The notes: a model not told the origin generated them from the letters alone. A DNA stretch of 64,000 bases from Salegentibacter salinarum (GCF_900168115.1 NZ_FUZC01000009.1:1-64000); one strand, 5' to 3'; shown: positions 52,519-61,293, counted from the stretch's first letter. Translations and numbers: made by a program.

Positions 52519-55197
52519 TTAAAAATCTTTTTTGATTTCTTTTATAAGCTGGATAATTATTAGAGGCACAATACTACTAATACCTATAAGAATCCAACTC
52601 TGTAAACTGAGTTTTTCAAAAGATAAAACATCAGCAAATACCGGCACAAAATAGGCAATTAAAACTAAGGTAATACATAGCAGTAGTGCCATCCAGATAA
52701 ATTTATTCCTGGTAACCTGGTTGTTAAACATATTCTCATCTCCATCACGTAAATTAAAAACATGAAGGAATTGAGCGAAAGCAAGACTAAAAAATGCGAT
52801 GTTATTATTGATACTTTCAGATTGCTGTAATATAAAATGAGAGTAGAGGTAGGCGCCACTTATACTTGCAGTTATTATTAAACCATAAGAAATAATTTGT
52901 CGCCAGTTCTTCTTTTTAAGCACCGGTTCTTTAGGATCTTTTGGCGGATAATCAAGAACTTTTTTGTCTCCTTCCCCAACTCCAAGCGCGAGTGCGGGAA
53001 AAACATCAGATAAAAGATTTAGAAAAAGCAGCTGAAGAGGTAAAATAGGCAGCGTAAATAAACTGAAACTCATAATTGCAATAATAAGAATCTCACTAAG
53101 GTGATAAGAAAGTTGATAGACTACAAAACGTCTAATATTGCCAAAAATAATTCGTCCTTGTGCTACGGCATTTATAATAGAATCAAAAGAATCATCTTTT
53201 AATACCACATCGGCAACTTCCTGGGCCACCTGGGTTCCTCTTTTTCCCATGGCAATACCAATATCAGCTTTCTTCAATGCAGGAGCGTCATTCACCCCAT
53301 CTCCCGTCATAGCTACTATTTCGCCATTCTCTTTATAAATTTCAATAAGCTGCAATTTTTGGCCTGGCGCAACACGGGAGAAAACGTAAGAATCCTTTAT
53401 TTCTTCATATTGAATATCTTTATCGTTTAAATTTTTACCGTGCACAGTTACATCGTTATTTTCTTCATCTTCAGAAAAAAGATGAACCGTTTTTCCTACA
53501 TTTTTTGCGGTGCCCGGATGGTCTCCCGTAACCATTAATATTTTAATGCCTGCCTTTTTACAGGTTTCTATAGAGGAAGCAATTTCTTCCCGCGGCGGAT
53601 CTATAAATCCTATTAATCCCACAAAACATAGTTTCTCTATAAAATTGTCTTCATCTTCAGGTTTATTTTCTGTTTTTCTGAAACCGAAAGCTAAAACCCG
53701 TAACCCATCTTCAGAAAGCTCATCATTTTTCTGCTGCCATTTTTCTTTTTGTTCTTTACTAAAATCTTTTTCTTCATCATTTTCCAGAATATGCGTGCTT
53801 TTATCTAAAATTGCATTGCTAGAGCCTTTGGCAGCAACATATATCTGACCATTTTCTGATTTAAAAGCCACACCCATAGTCATGGTGTCAGAATCAAAGG
53901 GTTTATGAAGAATACGTTCCTTTTTCTTGTTTTCGGTATACAATTCTTCGTCTAAATGCTTTGTAAACTTTAAAAGGGCAATTTCTAAGGGGTCTCCATT
54001 TCCTTTCCCTTCATCTTCTAAATTGGCATCGTTGGCAAGCACTGATATTTTAAATATTTCCTGAAAATTAGAGTTTTCCTGATCCTGAACTTCAGGTTTT
54101 TCATTTTTCCAATTTACTTTTAAGTCATCTTTCTGCGGAAAGGAGAAATTCTTAACGGTAAGTTTATTTTTGGTTAGCGTTCCGGTTTTATCGGTAAAAA
54201 TCACGGTAGTTTCCCCCAGGGTTTCTACTGCGCTTAATTTTTTTACGAGCACATTTTGCTTAGACAATCTATACATCCCGCGGGCAAGTGCAATACTGGC
54301 AACGATGGGTAGACCTTCCGGGATTGCGGCAATTGTCCAGGCAATTGAGGTCTGAACCAGCTGATAAAGATCTTTATCGGTTAACCAACCAAATAAAAAG
54401 AAAGCCGCGGCCATAGCAAGGATTACCCAAATTAGATTTTTGGTAAGTTGGTTGAGTTTCGTGGTTAACGGAGTTTCCTCCTTATCCTGTTCCTGGACCA
54501 TAGCCGAGATATTTCCTACCTCGGTGTGCATAGCCGTAGCGAAAACCACTGCTTTTCCAGTTCCTGCAGTAACGGCAGTTCCTTTGTAAATAGTATTATT
54601 ACGGTCGGCCACCTGTTTTTCGGTATCAATTGCTTCAGTAGATTTGTTCACCGGTACAGATTCGCCCGTTAATGCGGCTTCGTCAATTTGAAGTTCGTTA
54701 GCTTCAAGTAGGCGAGCATCTGCCGGAATTAAATCACCAGCATCTATTTTTAGAATATCTCCGGGCACAATTTCTTCGGCATCAAGTTCAGTTTCTTTCC
54801 CGTATCTAATCACCGTAATTTCAGTTTTATCCATTTTCTTAATGGCTTCCATAGACTTCTGTGCCTGGTATTCCATCCAAAAACCAATAATGGTATTTAC
54901 AATAAGGACAACAAGAATGACTATGGCTTCGGGAATATCGCCGAAAAGAAATGCGATTAACGCAGCGGCTGTGAGGAGATATATTACGGGATTGTTTAAC
55001 TGACTAAGAATAATACTCAGAATACTTTTACCCGATTTTTCTTGTAGCTGGTTTTTCCCAAATTTCTCCTGTCGATCTTTAATTTTATCCTTATCCAGGC
55101 CATTATCGGCGTCGGATTTTAGTTTTTCAACAACTTCTTTTGAAGAAAGTCTATAGGCTTCCGAGCGTAAATCTGAAAGTTCTTTTTCTGAAATCAT
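52519..55197 (-). CDS. Cation-translocating P-type ATPase, SERCA-like (ATPase 2)
   Basis: An 892-residue P2-type pump paralogous to ATPase 1. Motifs: LTGES (about 175-179), DKTGTLT (about 338-344), MVTGDHPGTA (about 562-571) and GDGVNDAPALKKADIG (about 642-657). Compared with animal SERCA, helix 4 keeps Glu in IPEGLP and helix 6 keeps Asn and Asp in NLLSD. Helix 5 reads YHLSE, where His replaces Asn768, and Ser replaces Thr799. Cation site I is thus altered while site II looks intact, so the ion or stoichiometry may differ from ATPase 1. Its promoter region borders the BlaI operator-like repeats. Confidence 0.93.
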   Translation of the reverse strand: MISEKELSDLRSEAYRLSSKEVVEKLKSDADNGLDKDKIKDRQEKFGKNQLQEKSGKSILSIILSQLNNPVIYLLTAAALIAFLFGDIPEAIVILVVLIVNTIIGFWMEYQAQKSMEAIKKMDKTEITVIRYGKETELDAEEIVPGDILKIDAGDLIPADARLLEANELQIDEAALTGESVPVNKSTEAIDTEKQVADRNNTIYKGTAVTAGTGKAVVFATAMHTEVGNISAMVQEQDKEETPLTTKLNQLTKNLIWVILAMAAAFFLFGWLTDKDLYQLVQTSIAWTIAAIPEGLPIVASIALARGMYRLSKQNVLVKKLSAVETLGETTVIFTDKTGTLTKNKLTVKNFSFPQKDDLKVNWKNEKPEVQDQENSNFQEIFKISVLANDANLEDEGKGNGDPLEIALLKFTKHLDEELYTENKKKERILHKPFDSDTMTMGVAFKSENGQIYVAAKGSSNAILDKSTHILENDEEKDFSKEQKEKWQQKNDELSEDGLRVLAFGFRKTENKPEDEDNFIEKLCFVGLIGFIDPPREEIASSIETCKKAGIKILMVTGDHPGTAKNVGKTVHLFSEDEENNDVTVHGKNLNDKDIQYEEIKDSYVFSRVAPGQKLQLIEIYKENGEIVAMTGDGVNDAPALKKADIGIAMGKRGTQVAQEVADVVLKDDSFDSIINAVAQGRIIFGNIRRFVVYQLSYHLSEILIIAIMSFSLFTLPILPLQLLFLNLLSDVFPALALGVGEGDKKVLDYPPKDPKEPVLKKKNWRQIISYGLIITASISGAYLYSHFILQQSESINNNIAFFSLAFAQFLHVFNLRDGDENMFNNQVTRNKFIWMALLLCITLVLIAYFVPVFADVLSFEKLSLQSWILIGISSIVPLIIIQLIKEIKKDF

Positions 55198-55274
55198 AAC
55201 CTAAAAGTTAAGGATTTTTATAGGCTTGAAGCAGACCTGGTAGAACTTTTAGGGAACATTTAATAATAATTTTT

Positions 55275-55316
55275 AACTAAGACATTAGGTTAAACTAAAA
55301 TGTTAGTTTATATTAG
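55275..55316 (+). promoter_or_regulatory. Tandem BlaI-type operator repeats and promoter
   Basis: Two palindromes share AACTAA-N4-TTAG: AACTAA-GACA-TTAGGTT (55275-55291, imperfect) and AAACTAA-AATG-TTAGTTT (55292-55309, perfect). Their centres are 18 bp apart. A -7-like box TATATTAG (55309-55316, one mismatch) directly follows, so the second site would block RNA polymerase. Tandem sites fit dimeric BlaI/MecI repressors, whose gene starts at 55522. The divergent ATPase 2 gene (start 55197) is close enough to be affected too. Confidence 0.6.
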
Positions 55317-55356
55317 CAGTATGGAATTAAGATTAAACCTTATTATAAACTCTTCA

Positions 55357-55376
55357 ATTCGAGCGGAGTCGAGAAT
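55357..55376. repeat. Short dispersed repeat with TCGAGCGGAGTCGA core
   Basis: ATTCGAGCGGAGTCGAGAAT is a near-palindrome of a type scattered in flavobacterial spacers. A relative (CCTCGAGCGTAGTCGA) lies at 58615-58637. Confidence 0.5.
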
Positions 55377-55395
55377 ATGTTCTGGTTTAAATAAA

Positions 55396-55510
55396 CGTCA
55401 TCCTGAATTTATTTCAGAGCCTGCCCTGATACTTTATCGGGGATCTAGTACTAATTAAACTTAGAAGCCGCCTTTACTGAAAAAAATTCAGCACAGGCTG
55501 CGGAAATGAC
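55396..55510. repeat. Dispersed intergenic repeat, copy B
   Basis: The left part CGTCATCCTGAATTTATTTC and the right part CTGAA...ATTCAG...ATGAC match the end design of copies A (8480) and C (63105). A central hairpin CCCTGATA/TATCGGGG is present. It lies in the leader between the BlaI operators and the blaI start codon and ends 11 nt before it. Confidence 0.6.
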
Positions 55511-55521
55511 AAAGAAATATT

Positions 55522-55884
55522 ATGAAACAACTAACCAAAGCTGAGGAAGAGATTATGCAAATTCTCTGGAAACTGGAGAAAGCAAATGTCGCTTCAATAA
55601 TAGAGGAAATGCCGGAGCCAAAACCGGCTTATAACACGGTTTCTACTATTGTGAGAATCCTTGAAGATAAAGGTTTTGTAGATCACGAAAAAAAGGGGAA
55701 AGGCTATTTGTATTATCCGCTTTTGGCGCGTGAAACCTACAGTAACCAAAGTATCAATAAATTGATGAACAATTATTTTAATGGCTCCTTTAAAAGTATG
55801 GTTTCTTTTTTTATGAAAAAGAACGATATGGACACTAAAGACCTGGAAGCCATTTTAAAAGAAATCAATAAAAAAGAGAAATAA
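55522..55884 (+). CDS. BlaI/MecI/CopY family transcriptional repressor
   Basis: A 120-residue winged-helix repressor. The DNA-binding domain (about 1-75) begins LTKAEEEIMQILWKLEKANV and includes PAYNTVSTIVRILEDKGFVDHEKKGKGYLYYP. The C-terminal helices (about 80-120) form the dimer interface. In BlaI/MecI, repression is relieved by cleavage linked to a membrane M56 sensor, and such a gene overlaps this one by a single base (TAATG). Operator-like tandem repeats lie about 200 nt upstream, separated from the gene by a repeat element. Confidence 0.95.
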   Translation: MKQLTKAEEEIMQILWKLEKANVASIIEEMPEPKPAYNTVSTIVRILEDKGFVDHEKKGKGYLYYPLLARETYSNQSINKLMNNYFNGSFKSMVSFFMKKNDMDTKDLEAILKEINKKEK

Positions 55885-57464
55885 TGTTAGAGTATATACT
55901 TCAGGTAGTAATATTCCAGCTCGGCTTTTTGCTGATGTACGAACTCCTGTTAAAAAAAGAAACATTTTTCACGATAAACCGGTGGTATTTATTGGTAACT
56001 CCGCTTGTTTCGCTCTTACTGCCATTACTGAAATTTGAAAGTTTATCGGCTTTGGTGCCGGCAGAATCTATTTCTACTCTTTCACAAGTTTGGCTTCCCG
56101 AAGTTTATATTGGCGGTCAACCTAAAAATATTCAGCAATTACCCGCTGTAAATGTTGCGCAGGAGAAGGGATTGCAAATAAACTGGTGGTTGGTTACTTA
56201 TATTTCAGGAGTGGTGCTTAGTTTAATTTTATTGCTAAAAAAATACCAAAACCTGAACCATTTATTTCGTTTCCGAAGAATCTCAGAAGATAAAGAGCTG
56301 CGGATAATTGAAGTTCCTAACTCCAATATTGCCTGTACATTTTTCAAAACTATATTTTTAGGTGATAAATTGTCTGAAGCTGAAAAGCAACAAATTCTCT
56401 CTCACGAACTGGTTCACGTAAAGCAAAAACACAGCCTGGATTTAGTGTTTTTTGAAGCTTTAAAGATTTTATTTTGGTTTAATCCGCTAGTGTATATCTA
56501 CCAGAGCAGGATTGCGACTTTGCACGAGTTCATCGCCGATGCAAATGTGGTAAAAACCACTACCAAACGCAGCTATTACGAACAGTTGCTAAACACCGCG
56601 TTTAACACGCAGAATATTTCATTCATCAATCAATTTTTTAATCATTCATTAATCAAAAAACGAATTATTATGTTACAAAAATCAAGATCAAAAACAATAG
56701 CGAAATTCAAGTACCTATTCGTACTGCCTTTACTTTTTATGATGCTAACTTATGTTTCCTGTTCAGACGATAATTCATCTGTGGCATCTGCTGAAGAAGA
56801 TCCTCTTTCTCAATATAGTTACACCATTGATGTTAGTGAAGGGATGACTGAAGAAAATAGAAAAGTACATCAAAAATATGAAGAATTTCTAATGAACAAT
56901 CCTAATTATGTAAGTTGGGCTACGATTGATTCTAATGAAAAATCAATAAGCTATGCGATTCATAGTAGGGACGAAGAAGTGCCAGAGGGTTATATTAAAC
57001 TATATGTTAGTGATAAATATGATATGTATATTAATTTGCCAAATGAAGGGAAAGAAAAAGATTCTGATAAATACGCTGAAGAAATAGAATATGATAGCGA
57101 AAGCGGAGTTCCTTTTGCCTTAATCGAAGATGTTCCGGTATTTGAAGGTTGTGAAGGTTTAAATTCTAATGAAGAACGGAAAGATTGTATGAGTCGCCAG
57201 ATTACCCGATTTGTAAATATGAATTTTAATACCAATTTAGGAAAGGAATTGAATCTTAGGGGAACAAACAGGGTGATTACCCAATTTAGAATAGATGAAA
57301 GCGGAAATGTGGTTAATGTAAAGGCAAGAGCTCCACACCCCGATTTAGAAGAAGAAGCTATTCGTGTCATTTCGGAACTTCCTAAAATGCAGCCCGGGAA
57401 ACAGGACGGAAAGGAAATTAGCGTGATGTATTCACTTCCAATAGTTTTTCAAGTAGGTGAATAA
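55884..57464 (+). CDS. M56-family (BlaR1-type) membrane peptidase with C-terminal TonB-like domain
   Basis: A 526-residue inner-membrane protein. Four helices (about 4-23, 32-50, 100-117 and 282-299) surround the cytoplasm-facing M56 zinc protease domain with HELVH at residues 174-178 and LHEFIADANV near 212-221. The periplasmic part lacks a penicillin-binding domain and instead has an acidic linker and a TonB-C-type domain (about 415-526): VPVFEGC, then a Cys in ERKDC, and ITQFRIDESGNVVNVKARA. M56-TonB fusions are known in Bacteroidota. By analogy it senses an outside signal and inactivates the partner BlaI repressor. A paralogous C-terminal domain lies at 59121-59690. Confidence 0.9.
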   Translation: MLEYILQVVIFQLGFLLMYELLLKKETFFTINRWYLLVTPLVSLLLPLLKFESLSALVPAESISTLSQVWLPEVYIGGQPKNIQQLPAVNVAQEKGLQINWWLVTYISGVVLSLILLLKKYQNLNHLFRFRRISEDKELRIIEVPNSNIACTFFKTIFLGDKLSEAEKQQILSHELVHVKQKHSLDLVFFEALKILFWFNPLVYIYQSRIATLHEFIADANVVKTTTKRSYYEQLLNTAFNTQNISFINQFFNHSLIKKRIIMLQKSRSKTIAKFKYLFVLPLLFMMLTYVSCSDDNSSVASAEEDPLSQYSYTIDVSEGMTEENRKVHQKYEEFLMNNPNYVSWATIDSNEKSISYAIHSRDEEVPEGYIKLYVSDKYDMYINLPNEGKEKDSDKYAEEIEYDSESGVPFALIEDVPVFEGCEGLNSNEERKDCMSRQITRFVNMNFNTNLGKELNLRGTNRVITQFRIDESGNVVNVKARAPHPDLEEEAIRVISELPKMQPGKQDGKEISVMYSLPIVFQVGE

Positions 57465-58602
57465 GTTTAGTTTTATTATTATATTAATGTTAGCCTTCAA
57501 AGCCGAAGCTCAAACTTCGGCTTTGGCTATTTCAGACAGTTTGTATGTCGTGGGGGAATATTCCGAAGCGATTGAGAAACTTCAGGAAATTAATCCTCAA
57601 ACAGAGAAAACCTATCTCAAGCTGGCTAAAAACTACGCTGCCAACCGCCAACCTGAAATTGCTCTGGAAAATTACAAAAAGGTTTTAGGCCAAAATCCAG
57701 ACCGCATTCTAACCACCATAGACTATGGCGAATTACTTGTGAAAACCGGGAAACTGGAAGCTGCCGACAGTCTTTTTAAGGTTTTAAATCAAAAATATCC
57801 GAAAAATGCCGGTTTTAAATATCAGCAAGGATTAATCAGGGAAAAACTAAAAGATAGTACAGCGATTCATTTTTTTACGTACACCATAATGCTGGACACC
57901 ACGCACCAGGCAGCGCTTTACAAAGTAGCTAAGGATAAATTAAGGAACCGGCAGTACACTATGGCAGAACATTATAGTAAACGCGGACTTCGTGCAAATT
58001 CCAATAATCCCTCTTTGCTTTCTATTCTGGCACAAACTTATTCTTCTTTGAAACTTTATAAAGAAGCGCTCCAACCTTATGAGAAGCTGATTGAACTCGG
58101 GCAGGATTCAGAATTTATTTATAATAAACTCGGTTTTGCTTATTACAGGCTTAAAGATTACGAAAAAGCGATTATAAATTATAACAAAGCACTGGAATTT
58201 GAAGACCGAAACTCAGCCACGCATTATACCTTGGGAAAATTATATGCACTAACCGGAGATTTAGATAAGTCTGAAACCCATTTATTAATGTCTATCCTCA
58301 TTAAAAAACAACCGGTAGATGCTGAGTATTTAAGTTTGGGACTTACCTATAAAATGCAGGAAAAGTATAAGGATGCGCTGGATTATTTTAATAAAGCCCT
58401 GGAAGAAAATCCCGATAATGAGAGAGCTTTATACGAACGTGCAGTGGCGGCGGATAATTATTTAGAAGATGATTCAACCGTCATAAAATATTACCTGGCC
58501 TATTTTAATAAATATGAAAGTATTGGAAACGACGGGATGTTATATCGCGCGAAAACGAGGGCGAGTGACTTGAAGAAAAAGATGCATTTAGCTGAAAATT
58601 AG
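57457..58602 (+). CDS. Exported tetratricopeptide repeat protein
   Basis: A 381-residue protein starting at GTG, eight bases before the stop of the M56 gene; this overlap couples their translation. A signal peptide (about 1-19, ending KAEA) is followed by about eight to nine TPR units from residue 27 to 355; clear units contain YEKAIINYNKALEFEDRN and YKDALDYFNKALEENPDN. It is a periplasmic scaffold with no catalytic motif. Its place between the M56-TonB protease and two small exported proteins suggests that it assembles them. Confidence 0.88.
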   Translation: MNKFSFIIILMLAFKAEAQTSALAISDSLYVVGEYSEAIEKLQEINPQTEKTYLKLAKNYAANRQPEIALENYKKVLGQNPDRILTTIDYGELLVKTGKLEAADSLFKVLNQKYPKNAGFKYQQGLIREKLKDSTAIHFFTYTIMLDTTHQAALYKVAKDKLRNRQYTMAEHYSKRGLRANSNNPSLLSILAQTYSSLKLYKEALQPYEKLIELGQDSEFIYNKLGFAYYRLKDYEKAIINYNKALEFEDRNSATHYTLGKLYALTGDLDKSETHLLMSILIKKQPVDAEYLSLGLTYKMQEKYKDALDYFNKALEENPDNERALYERAVAADNYLEDDSTVIKYYLAYFNKYESIGNDGMLYRAKTRASDLKKKMHLAEN

Positions 58603-58614
58603 TTTAAGTTTTCT

Positions 58615-58637
58615 CCCTCGAGCGTAGTCGATATCTC
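58615..58637. repeat. Short dispersed repeat with TCGAGCGTAGTCGA core
   Basis: CCCTCGAGCGTAGTCGATATC occurs between the TPR gene and the next gene and shares its core with the element at 55357. Such GAGCGnAGTCGA spacers are recurrent in flavobacterial genomes. Confidence 0.45.
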
Positions 58638-58653
58638 TTTTAAATTAACACCT

Positions 58654-59052
58654 ATGAATTTTAAGATTATTATAATTTTTATCAGCCTTTTTCTTATTAC
58701 TCTTTCAGGTTTTGCGCAGGAGGCTTTTCGAGTAAATATATTTGTTGATGCTGATAAAAACATCTATTTGGAAGATCGAAATGTGACGATTGGCGAACTT
58801 TCTAAAGAAACTAAAGATTTAATCTACAAACAACCTGCGACCAAGTATAACCGACTTGTTTTTAATATTTACGGAGATAAAAATCTGAAACACGGTTTTA
58901 TTATGGATATAAATCATAAGCTTTTATCCCTAGGAAAAGGTCTGAAGTCAAAAACCAATAAATATCTTTTAGAATATAAGAACATCAACCTGGACGACTC
59001 CGCTTGGCAGGAAGAAATAAAGTCGCTGCAGCTGGATGCTGTAAAAGATTAG
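58654..59052 (+). CDS. Exported protein resembling the periplasmic domain of ExbD
   Basis: A 132-residue protein with a cleavable signal peptide (about 1-21, ending GFAQ) and a small alpha/beta domain. Residues 26-50 (VNIFVDADKNIYLEDRNVTIG, in part) parallel the ExbD periplasmic segment of the window's own ExbD (VAVSITKDLQFYVDDERIS), with matching hydrophobic and acidic positions; a strand-helix pattern continues after it. The proton-channel helix of ExbD is missing, so it cannot act as a motor subunit. I infer a role in binding, beside the TonB-type domain of the M56 protein. Confidence in the ExbD link is moderate. Confidence 0.7.
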   Translation: MNFKIIIIFISLFLITLSGFAQEAFRVNIFVDADKNIYLEDRNVTIGELSKETKDLIYKQPATKYNRLVFNIYGDKNLKHGFIMDINHKLLSLGKGLKSKTNKYLLEYKNINLDDSAWQEEIKSLQLDAVKD

Positions 59053-59120
59053 CAGTTGATTTTCATGAAGCTTTCTTTTAAATTTCATTACTTTTGCTCA
59101 AAGTCCAAGTGCGTTTGCCA

Positions 59121-59690
59121 ATGAAAAAAGCTTTACTCGATATTCGAGATTTAAATGCTCTGAAACCTGTCTGGAGATTTAAATGTTGTTATTTCTATAA
59201 TTACTTCCTGATTTTGTTTCGGCGAAGTTTACTTGCACTTGCTGGTTTCGTAGTTTTTTCCTGTAATTTTGAGACCAAGAAAATTTCTTCAGAAGAGGTG
59301 CTTGAGCTGGAATCCCAAACGCTTAACTGGAAAGAAGTAGACGAATATCCTGCTTTTGAAGATTGCCAAAATGAAACCGAACTCATCGCAGCACGCGATT
59401 GTTTTGAGCGGGAAGTCGCTGAGAATGTTTACGCCTACCTTTCTAAACAACAACCAATAGTGACTGAGTCTATAGACGATACGCTTTATCTTTATCTTGA
59501 GATTAATAGTGCCGGCCGTCCCGAGATAGATTCGGTTAAAATAGATTCTACTTTAAACAATCAACTCCCTGAACTAAGGCTTTGGTTAGACCAATCTATA
59601 GATTCCCTTCCAAAAATATATCCGGCCAGCAAGCGTGGGGTACCTGTTTCTACCGTTTTTAAAATGCCCATTGTAATTAAAGCTGAATAA
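59121..59690 (+). CDS. Lipoprotein-like protein with TonB C-terminal-type domain
   Basis: A 189-residue protein; ATG 59121 is chosen over the upstream TTG 59094. An unusual positively charged N-terminal stretch (to about 35) precedes a hydrophobic segment with a lipobox-like FSC (about 47-49). The mature domain (about 65-189) aligns with the C-terminus of the M56 protein at 55884: YPAFEDC, a second Cys in ARDC, and the end SLPKIYPASKRGVPV...FKMPIVI opposite ELPKMQPGKQDGKEI...YSLPIVF. It appears to be a free copy of the M56 sensor domain. A -7 box TACTTTTG at 59089-59096 suggests its own promoter. Confidence 0.72.
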   Translation: MKKALLDIRDLNALKPVWRFKCCYFYNYFLILFRRSLLALAGFVVFSCNFETKKISSEEVLELESQTLNWKEVDEYPAFEDCQNETELIAARDCFEREVAENVYAYLSKQQPIVTESIDDTLYLYLEINSAGRPEIDSVKIDSTLNNQLPELRLWLDQSIDSLPKIYPASKRGVPVSTVFKMPIVIKAE

Positions 59691-59734
59691 GCTAGAGGTT
59701 AAAAGTACGAGGTTGGAGGTAAGTAATCAAATGT

Positions 59735-60010
59735 CTAATTCCCAATCACCACATTCCATTTTTTAACCATCCAGGATTTTATAAGTCCGTTTTTAACGTA
59801 GGGATCGTTTTCTGCGAAAGCTTTGACAATTTTATCAGACTCTGCTTTAAAAACCAGTACAGCTTCATTGGCCGAATCTATGGCTCCACCAAGAGTGAGG
59901 TAGCCTTCATTGAAATATTCGGTGGCGTGGTTTAAATGTTCTTGTCGGTATTTTACCCGCTCTTCCAGGTAGTTTTCCCCGGTAGTATAACTTAAAATAT
60001 AATAATTCAT
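59735..60010 (-). CDS. YciI family protein
   Basis: A 91-residue protein of the YciI/dimeric alpha-beta barrel group. The fold is shown by the N-terminal strand YYILSYTTGENYLEERVKYR and the C-terminal DPYVKNGLIKSWMVKKWNVV. The conserved His-Asp pair typical of the family (H of the second strand and D in NDPY) is partly present. Members are small, stress- or aromatic-compound-linked proteins without a fixed role. The gene begins two bases after the glycosyltransferase gene ends and is cotranscribed with it. Confidence 0.88.
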   Translation of the reverse strand: MNYYILSYTTGENYLEERVKYRQEHLNHATEYFNEGYLTLGGAIDSANEAVLVFKAESDKIVKAFAENDPYVKNGLIKSWMVKKWNVVIGN

Positions 60011-60012
60011 CT

Positions 60013-61152
60013 TTATCTTTTGAATTGTCTTCCTTTCCAGTAAAAGTCCGAAAATAAAGATTTCACTGCTACATAAGTGCTAAAAAAAGGATAAAACACA
60101 CTGCTCCAAAAATAACTTCGTAAAACGGTTTCCCGCTGGAAAAACTTAGCTGAACTATAAATCAAAATAAAATCCAAGTTAAACTTTACTAGAAAAATGA
60201 TCAAAATAGGCTGATAGGGCAAAACCTTAAAAAATACTAGGAAAGTAGCGATGACAAGGCTTAAATTCATTAATAGGACAGTGAGTCCTGTAAATTTTGC
60301 AAACAGGCTTTTATATGCCGGTGTTTTAGACGCCCATCTTATTCTCTGTGAAACCAGGTTAACTAAATTTTTCTGAGCACGTGTATTAACAATTGCTTCC
60401 TGACTTTTCAAAAAACCGATTTTATAATGTTTTTGATAAAATTTTTGGAGCAGAAAAACATCATCTCCACTGGCAATTTTATCATTTCCTGAAAATCCTG
60501 AAACATTCACAAAAGCTTCCTTTTTATAACATAAATTTGCGCCATTGCACATAAAAGCTTTTTCTATCCCAAAAGCTCCCGCAGTTGATGCCTGCAGACT
60601 TAAAACGTCCAATGTTTCAAAATTTTGAAATTTAGATTTTTGTTTGTTTTTCGAAACAAATGGAATTAAAGCTACCGGTCCGGCAATAAGTTTATTTCCT
60701 GTTTTCAGGATATAGTCGTTATAAGTCTTTAGCCATTTTTCTGGTACCCGGCAGTCGGCATCGGTGGTAAGGATATATTCAAAATTCGCCGAATTTATCG
60801 CTTTAGTAATAGCATCTTTTTTCGGCGAATCTGAAACTCGTTTGTTTTCTAAAAGTTTTACACTGAATTCTGAATGTTTTTCCTGAAATTCTTTGATGAT
60901 TTCTACCGAATTATCTTCGGATTCATCATTAACCAGTAAAATTTCAAATTTCGTTTTTGGGTAGTTTATTTCGTTGAGAGAACTTAGTAAAACCGCTAAG
61001 TTTTCGGCTTCATTTCTAAAAGGGATAATGATTGAAAACCTGATTTCCGCCGGTGAATTTTCCGAAGAAAATTCCGGTATCTTTTTCCAGCCGTAAAGCA
61101 GTATTAACATTAAAACCGAATAACAAAAACAAATAATTATAAAGAAAATCAT
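60013..61152 (-). CDS. Glycosyltransferase family 2 protein, membrane-bound
   Basis: A 379-residue enzyme. One N-terminal membrane helix (about 1-20) precedes the GT-A domain (about 38-280): SIIIPFRNEAENLAVLLSSL, ILLVNDESEDNSVEI and the DxD-type motif TTDADCRVPEKW (about 135-146). A QxxRW-like QRIRWASKTP (about 274-283) follows, as in processive family 2 enzymes. Two to three helices end the protein. It probably builds a polysaccharide or glycolipid at the inner membrane; the acceptor is unknown. Confidence 0.92.
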   Translation of the reverse strand: MIFFIIICFCYSVLMLILLYGWKKIPEFSSENSPAEIRFSIIIPFRNEAENLAVLLSSLNEINYPKTKFEILLVNDESEDNSVEIIKEFQEKHSEFSVKLLENKRVSDSPKKDAITKAINSANFEYILTTDADCRVPEKWLKTYNDYILKTGNKLIAGPVALIPFVSKNKQKSKFQNFETLDVLSLQASTAGAFGIEKAFMCNGANLCYKKEAFVNVSGFSGNDKIASGDDVFLLQKFYQKHYKIGFLKSQEAIVNTRAQKNLVNLVSQRIRWASKTPAYKSLFAKFTGLTVLLMNLSLVIATFLVFFKVLPYQPILIIFLVKFNLDFILIYSSAKFFQRETVLRSYFWSSVFYPFFSTYVAVKSLFSDFYWKGRQFKR

Positions 61153-61285
61153 ATTCGGTTTTTAGTTTCTTATTCCCCGTAAAGTAAACTAATTTAATGC
61201 AAAACCACAGACGCTAAAGCAGAAAAGTAGTTCCGGTAACTGCGTAATTAAAATCCAGCGTGGTGAGTAAGGAAATGAAATTGCT

Positions 61286-61293
61286 TAGCTTTG
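61286..61293 (+). promoter_or_regulatory. -7 promoter box of ruvC
   Basis: TAGCTTTG matches TAnnTTTG, 43 nt upstream of the TTG start codon of ruvC. The predicted leader is about 39 nt. Confidence 0.4.

Noticed and set aside
55198-55521. Crp/Fnr-type palindrome upstream of ATPase 2
   Set aside because: I looked for TGAY-N4-ATCA in both directions in this spacer and found none; only the BlaI-type palindromes are present.
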